From positions 12,586,896 to 12,650,895 of the forward strand of contig NC_084802.1 in the NCBI RefSeq assembly GCF_963169125.1: a DNA stretch of 64,000 nt, read 5' to 3'. This stretch comes from Humulus lupulus (Eukaryota > Streptophyta > Magnoliopsida > Rosales > Cannabaceae). Position 1 is the first letter of the stretch. Each line of letters opens with the position of its first letter. Of the stretch, positions 58,615-64,000 are shown in pieces. A program made the position numbers and the translations under genes. Under the pieces are notes generated by a model, which did no database searches, was not told where the DNA came from, and saw only the letters and a list, made by a program, of their open reading frames with translations.

Positions 58615-61314
58615 CTAGGCTCCACCGGGCTGCCCCGTGGAGGTCGCTGTCTCGCCCTCCTGCTCGGCCATTGCGGATGCCTCCCCGGTCTCAGAAGGTG
58701 CCTCTTGTTGGAGGCGAGCTTTGAACCCTTCCTGGAAGACCTCCCAGTCCGCTCCTAAGAAGGAGAAGTCGCCGTCCGAGTTATAGACCCAGCAATGGTA
58801 GAGCATGTCCTCCATGGTGGAGCTGGAAGCTGCCTTCTCCGTTTCCAAGGCGGCCTTAGCCTCCTCGGCCCCAGTCTTCGCAGAGTCTAGCTCGACCAGC
58901 GCGGCAGCAAGGGCGGCCTTGGTGGCCTCGGCCTCTTGAAGCTTAGGATGGGCTTCATCCAACTCGGCCAACACGGCCGCCAAAGCATCCTTGGCTTCCT
59001 TCTCCTTCTGTTGGGCCGTCTGCAAGGCGCCCAAGGCAGTTTGATGGGTGGCCAAAACTGTCTGATGCTCGCCCCTCATCTCCTCAAGCTGATCCCTAGA
59101 CCTGGATATGCTCCGGTGAAGGGCCAAGACACTCTACAAAAACAAAGAGGCAACTGCCTTAGAAAAAAAAAAGAGAAACAGGGCAAGGCATGGTAATCAA
59201 AGATTATAAAAGGGTAAAGTCAGCTTACCGTTAGGGCCATTCCCAATGAAGAATCCATTACATTCTCCGGGCTCCTTGTTTCGATGGCCCGCAGGTCTTT
59301 CTCGGTGGCGCGGTAGAAGTGGTCGACGGCGTAGCTCGCCGTCTCATACACCGTCCCCCGGAAGACGTCCGGAATCTTCTTCAAGGCCTGGGGATCCACG
59401 GGGATGCGCACATCCGGGACTACGGTCGTCAGAGTCCCGGCCTCCGCCTCCATGTCCTGAGCAGGGGACGGAACTCGTGGAGGGGGCGGCGGCATCTTCT
59501 CCACTGGCGGAGGAGGAGGTACCTTGGCCAGGGCAGCCGGGCCCTGGTCTTTCCCCTTTGCAGGGGATTTGGATGATGTCCCGACGGCTTTCTTTGCCAT
59601 CCAGAGTTTCTTCAGCATGGGGCCGGAAGCCCCAGCGGAGGAGCTCCCTTCGGCAAACTTAGCCCGCAAATCTTTGTTCCCAGGCTGAGACATCTCCTCT
59701 GGCAAAACAAAGACATTATTAGTACACAAGTTAGCATTTATGCAAAAACAACAAAGATAAGGGGAACAGAATCCAAAAACATATATCGTAAGGGATCCTA
59801 CCCCCCGAGCTAGGAGAAGAATCTATGGTCACGACCATCGGCCCCGGAGCTTCTGCTGGGGAATCTAAGTCAATGATTACGCGAGCTGGCTCGGGCTTTG
59901 GGTCCGAATTTGGCTCAAGACTAGACTCTTCTACATACTGCCTAAGACCTCAAGCTACGGTACCCTCCCGGAGTGATGTCCATGACCGAAGGTTGGTCCC
60001 ATACTCCTCAAATAAGACCGACCTAAAGGTTAAGGTGTTGTCTACGACTACAGTACCCCTAGGGCGGCTACTTTCATAATCTAGCACGAGTCAGTCGACA
60101 CAATGAAGCAGGGTTATGTCAAGGTCAGGGTCGCTTCGGTGGCGCTGGACGGGCTGGTTGGGATTAAACCTAGCTAGCCGGGGGTCTGCAGTGGCCCTAT
60201 CTAAGTTCCTAAACAGATATGGGTTACCTTGGCCGGAGGGACCTGCAGCTGCTCCGAACCGGATCCTCTCCTCGTCCGTTCTTTGGGCGACCTCCAGTGC
60301 CCGCTTCCTCCTCACGAGGGGCACCTCGTCCTCATCCCCTGCGGCCTTATCCTCGGGGATGGGTCTCATCTCGCGAGCTGGGGGAGGCACCCGGGGTCTC
60401 CTCAGGTTCAAATTCTGGCCTGGAGAGATCAGCTTGCATGCCAGCATCGTCTCGTCTGTCATGAGCTGGCGATAGTCCTTTTCACTTGGGGGCAAACTCG
60501 CCAGTGTCTCGTACTGACTCCTGAGGATCACAGACTTGTCTGTCTTCGCGAAAATGGCTGCAGAGTTATTCTAAGTCAGGAACGGATAAAGGGGGAGCTA
60601 ACCAATACTTAACTTACGAGCTAAGAGTGAAGGGAGCTTACGAGGACGGTTGAAGTAGTGTAGTTTGCAGTTGCGAAACCCCTTGGACATAAAGAACTGG
60701 TCTTTGAAGTCGTTGGGGTGGTTGGGCAGCTCGATGACTGCAGCCGTATTTGGAAACCGGGTCAAGTAATAGAACCTGTCGCCTCGCCACCGCTGCTCCG
60801 GGCTGGCCTTGAGGCAGAAAAAATATAGGATATCTGCCGGAGTGGGGACCTCCCACTCCTGTTTCAAGAACAGGTTTCTCAACCCAGCCAACAAACGATA
60901 GGAGTTGGGGGGGAGCTGGAAAGGAGCCAACCTCACGTAGTTGAGGAAGTCGGCGAAGTATTGGTCCAGCGGGAGGAAAGCCCCAGCCTTGAAGTGCTCG
61001 TCACTCCAGGCCGCGAACTCCTCGTCGAGCGGCGCGCAGCTCCGCTCACCCTCTGCGGGAGGTCGGGCGATCAGAGCGCTCCTCCCCAGTTCGATGTTGT
61101 GGGAAAGGAATATCTTATTCACTTTCCCCTGGTCAGTGATCTTCGAGACGATCCTCTCGGCCTCGAAGAAAGCATCAGGCGCTACCTTGAGCTCCTGCTC
61201 CACGGCCGGCCCGAAGATAAGGATTGGGGAGTCTGTCATCACCTCTTTTCCTTTGGATTGCTGGGAGGACGAGCTGCCTGCGATCCTCTTAGGAGCGTTC
61301 TTCTTGGGTCCCAT
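58615..61314 (-). pseudogene. Antisense four-exon gene of the Tat element, gypsy-type transposon domain
   Basis: Minus-strand ATG at 61314. Exons: 61314-60642, 60557-59802, 59698-59229, 59133-58615. Introns of 84, 103 and 95 bp all start GT (GTAAGC, GTAGGA, GTAAGC) and end AG; phases 1, 1 and 0 match, giving 805 residues plus TAG. Exon 1 starts with a basic Ser-rich tail (MGPKKNAPKRIAGSSSSQQS) and has the domain KAGAFLPLDQYFADFLNYVR, QLPPNSYRLLAGLRNLFLKQ, EVPTPADILYFFCLK, resembling Pfam PF04195. Exon 2 is acidic/Arg-rich, exon 3 Pro/Lys-rich, exon 4 an Ala-rich coiled coil (KEAKDALAAVLAELDEAHPK). Two TGA stops in exon 2 (60093-60091 and 59952-59950) break it. Role unknown. Confidence 0.8.
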
Positions 61315-61322
61315 CTGGTCGC

Positions 61323-61842
61323 CTAGTGAACAAAAGAAGAAATTTCAGAAAAGGCGACCTAAGCATAAGGGGGAATCAGAAGAGGTGTTTCCTTTGCACG
61401 AGCTGAGGTAATCTCAGCCCGTGGAGAGTGAGACCATGCGGTTCTATGAACACGCGCCTGTGCTCCCAACAGATCCCCGATTACTCGGAATTCGTGTGTC
61501 AGGAGGGTCAGGATAAAATTTGCCTTGGAAGGAAAGTTTCAGTAGGCAAGAGGTGCAAAACCGACTGTGAAGCATGTCCCCTAAGCTACCTGGTTTTGCA
61601 CCCAAAATACTGGATATTTTAAACAAGCATACCAAAAATCCTACCCAGAAGAATTCCCCAGAAAATGTACCCTATAAGCCATGCTCCTTCATGGTTTTCT
61701 TCTACAATCGATGCCCTAAAGTAAAAACCTACACCCTTCATACCCACAAAAAACCCACAGAATATTGCATGCAGATACAGGAACTATTTACCTAGGCTAC
61801 AGTGAAAGGAAAATTTAAAACATGCACAATCAGAGAACTTAC
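61323..61842 (-). other. Leader intron of the antisense gene
   Basis: Donor CTACTTC/GTAAGTTCTC with GT at 61842-61841; acceptor TTTTGTTCACTAG ending at 61323, eight bases before the ATG. The tract before the acceptor is pyrimidine-rich. Length 520 bp. The second antisense gene has a 516-bp candidate in the same place. Confidence 0.6.
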
Positions 61843-62070
61843 GAAGTAGTTTGTTGTGGGAGGGATGAAGGGGTCGTCTGGGTTGGGGCCTCGACGGAAT
61901 GATTGGTTCCAAAACCTCAAAGGAACCCTTGCGCCTAACCTTCTGGAGTGCTGGGAACGGTGGCCGGGAGGAAGAGGGTTTTTCTTTTGAGGATGAGAAG
62001 AGAGAAGGAAATGGAAAGTTCAGAAAATTTTCAAATAAACGGGTGGCCCATGCGTAAGGTGGTCACCCAT

Positions 62071-62078
62071 TTTATATA
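62071..62078 (-). promoter_or_regulatory. TATA box for the antisense gene
   Basis: TATATAAA on the minus strand, inside the element between the polypurine tract and the gene, about 230 bases upstream of the leader donor. It lies outside the LTR, so the gene should have its own internal promoter that fires towards the gag-pol unit. Confidence 0.6.
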
Positions 62079-62330
62079 CGTGAAAGGCCACATGAGGAGG
62101 GCCGTTGGATTGCCCTGATGTGGGATCCAAGGCTCTCCACTCGAAAGGTAAAACGACGGCTGAGTATAGGCTAGGCCATTTAATGCGGTTCTCGGAAGAC
62201 GTACCGTCACCAACCACGATGTTTCACGTATTCGGCGCATGCGTAAAAGGTGGAATATGGAGAGTCCATGGAGAAGCCTAAAAGCCCTTACTGTGGCCCT
62301 ACACGACGTCGTGTACCACGAGCAGGGGCT

Positions 62331-62341
62331 TGGGGGGCAAA
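62331..62341 (+). other. Polypurine tract
   Basis: TGGGGGGCAAA directly before the 3' LTR start. It primes plus-strand cDNA synthesis. TTGGGGGCAAA has the same role at 18058-18068. Confidence 0.8.
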
Positions 62342-63098
62342 TGTACGCCCTAATTTTCCAACGGGCTATCAACGAGCTGAGATATGGCCTAATTATATCA
62401 GCCACGTGGATCCCCCATGACCGGAGATGTTGTCGTCAGGTCCTACCTCGTTAGCTCGGGGTATCCAAAGGTTCGCCAAGATTACTTAAGGACCGAGTCA
62501 GGACTGTGAAGGCCACAGGTCGAGGAGGCATCCAGCTCGTGGTACGAGCTGGAGTTGGAAGCTATGACCTCTTATAAAGTCAACCACGCAAGGTAAACGT
62601 GCATATATATCATACATCACGTGTCTGATATATCCCTGACTACTCGGACACGCAGCGTGAACGTACGTATTCAGGCACCCACGACTGGGTTGGGCCATGC
62701 GGCCCATTATCCCCCTTACCTATTGATTAGACCACACTTCATTTGTCAGGTTTTAGGAATTAATCATGAATGTCATAGAAGTGACATGATAGGTAAGAAG
62801 GTCACGGGATGACCCCCCTTTTACCAACTCCCAGGTGCCCTCTCCTATAAATATGGAGACCCTGAGAGTTGGAAGTGGTTGGATTCTATTGTGTAAGGAA
62901 ATATCCTGTAAAGAATACCAGGCATATAGCAATAATATCGGCTGGTGGAGTAGAAGGATTTTAACATTTGAACCACCTAAAAACATAATTGTGTCACCAG
63001 TCCATAAAAAGATCATTCATCTATTTCGGTTCATTGTTACGCACTAATCTCATCATCTTATTCTCTTAATTACCTTTTGGCGAAGAACCGCGTCAACA
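62342..63098 (+). repeat. 3' LTR of the Tat element
   Basis: 757 bp, TGTACGCCC to GCGTCAACA, followed by the TSD AATAG. G-box CACGTG at 62403-62408 and TATAAATA at about 62846-62853 match the 5' LTR. Differences from the 5' copy are scattered and mostly transitions. Confidence 0.92.
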
Positions 63099-63103
63099 AA
63101 TAG

Positions 63104-64000
63104 AATCAAAAAAATATCAATCCGAACTCAAATGCGAATTGAAGTTTTGTTCAAAAAATATCAAAATTAAGATAACATTTGATTGTAGTGTTGTAAGAAA
63201 AAAAAGAATTGGAGAATTGGATTGGTTTGCATGTTGTCCACTCCTAATATTATATCATAATTCCTCCTAATATTCTATCATCAAATTATATTTATTTAAT
63301 TTCAAGATATATTGTTATATCCTATCTTTTTCATGTAACTATTGTTTTAGTTGATTTGCTTATGTGTTTAACTGTCCTTAATAATTTCTTTTTATGTCAT
63401 GTTTGTTTTGGGTATCGGGTGAAATTAAGGGTGATAAATCTTGTTTTCATTATTTGTTTTAAATATATACATTTAAAGGTTGATTTTGGTAAAATTTTTG
63501 TTTTTTAATTTTTTAAACACAAAAATGAAAATATTATTTTTATTTTTATTTTTTTAATTTAAAAAATAAAAATATATTTGGTAACTGATTTATTTTTTGT
63601 TTTTAAAAACAAAAAATAATAAATGCATTTGATCATTTTAATTTTTTATTTTTATTTAACAATATAAAATGAAGTGTTGATTTGAGTAAGAAAAGAAACA
63701 AAAAGTCAAAAACGGTTTTAAAAATTTTGAAAGTGAAAAAACTCTATTTTCAAAATTTAATGAATTTTAATTAAAAAAATTTAAAATAATAAATAAAAAT
63801 GAAATTACCAAACACATCTTTATGTTTAATTGTCAAATTATTAATTAATTAAATCAAAAATTATTTTTTAAGTGTTACCAAACAACTCAATAATTTACAA
63901 CAATTTCAATTCATTATTTGTATGATTTGGGTGGGGATTGTTTGCATACCAATGGTGTCATTTTTCAGTATAAGATGACTTTGAGTCTTCTACTTGGTTG
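63104..64000. other. AT-rich flank with short palindromic stretches
   Basis: Continues the sequence interrupted at 51856. No coding frame. TTTTTTGTTTTTAAAAACAA near 63594 is palindromic, and TTTGGTAAC (63576) faces TTACCAAACA (63805), so a decayed MITE is possible, but ends are not clear. Confidence 0.35.

Larger units (their letters stand above)
51862..63098 (+). mobile_element. Ty3/gypsy Tat-lineage element with antisense gene, TSD AATAG
   Basis: A complete-ended 11.2 kb element: LTRs 51862-52617 and 62342-63098, primer-site-like motif, gag, protease, RT, remnant RNase H, integrase, 119-bp repeats, a minus-strand spliced gene, polypurine tract. TSD AATAG at 51857-51861 and 63099-63103. The LTRs differ at roughly 30 of 757 positions by eye, mostly transitions, so it is a fairly young insertion. 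It cannot move by itself: stops in pol, frame changes in gag and integrase, and a deletion from RT to RNase H. Confidence 0.92.

Noticed and set aside
60116..61411. Long plus-strand frames facing the antisense gene
   Set aside because: They are shadows of the GC-rich minus-strand exons and lack domain motifs; the minus strand has the splice-consistent reading.
51862..63098. Endogenous pararetrovirus
   Set aside because: LTRs, TSD and an integrase are present and no movement-protein or coat domain is seen; this is an LTR retrotransposon.

Overview
This window is plant nuclear heterochromatin. About 85% of it is nested, mostly dead LTR retrotransposons, with one gene-like island near 48.6-50.6 kb. 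I see no intact host protein-coding gene. The families (Ty3/gypsy Tat lineage with antisense genes, Tekay/Del-type chromoviruses, MITEs, site II plus telo-box promoters) point to an angiosperm, most likely a eudicot. A Cannabaceae-like genome is only a guess and needs a search.

Layout. 1-5348: minus-strand Tat-lineage element cut by the window edge (gag, protease, RT, RNase H, 5' LTR). 5349-6348: remnant of a Tat antisense gene. 6349-9841: two chromovirus LTR pieces. 9842-14787: chromovirus gag and protease/RT start, split by a 3.3 kb solo LTR. 14788-18142: unassigned sequence, a second antisense-gene remnant with its own TATA, then polypurine tract and start of a Tat 3' LTR. 18143-32240: plus-strand chromovirus with 5' LTR, Met-type primer site, gag, shattered pol and a chromodomain-like tail, interrupted by three solo LTRs. 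32241-44907: an LTR stack up to four insertions deep, solvable from matching 5-bp target-site duplications (TSDs). 44908-51856: low-copy AT-rich DNA with three MITE-like elements, a possible exon remnant, a probable C/D-box snoRNA locus and a LINE remnant. 51862-63098: a complete-ended Tat element (LTRs of 756 and 757 bp, TSD AATAG) with a defective gag-pol on the plus strand and a separate multi-exon gene on the minus strand. 63104-64000: AT-rich flank.

The most interesting system is the antisense gene of the Tat element at 51.9-63.1 kb. It has its own TATA box, a 520-bp leader intron and four coding exons joined by three phase-consistent GT-AG introns, encoding about 805 residues (two in-frame stops) with a domain resembling the Pfam 'putative gypsy type transposon' family and a coiled-coil tail. 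A second, divergent copy at 16.1-17.9 kb keeps the same arrangement, including TATA and a leader intron of similar size. The retroelement therefore carries two opposed transcription units, gag-pol from the LTR and the antisense gene from an internal promoter. All coordinates come from reading by eye; family names rest on recognised motifs, not searches.
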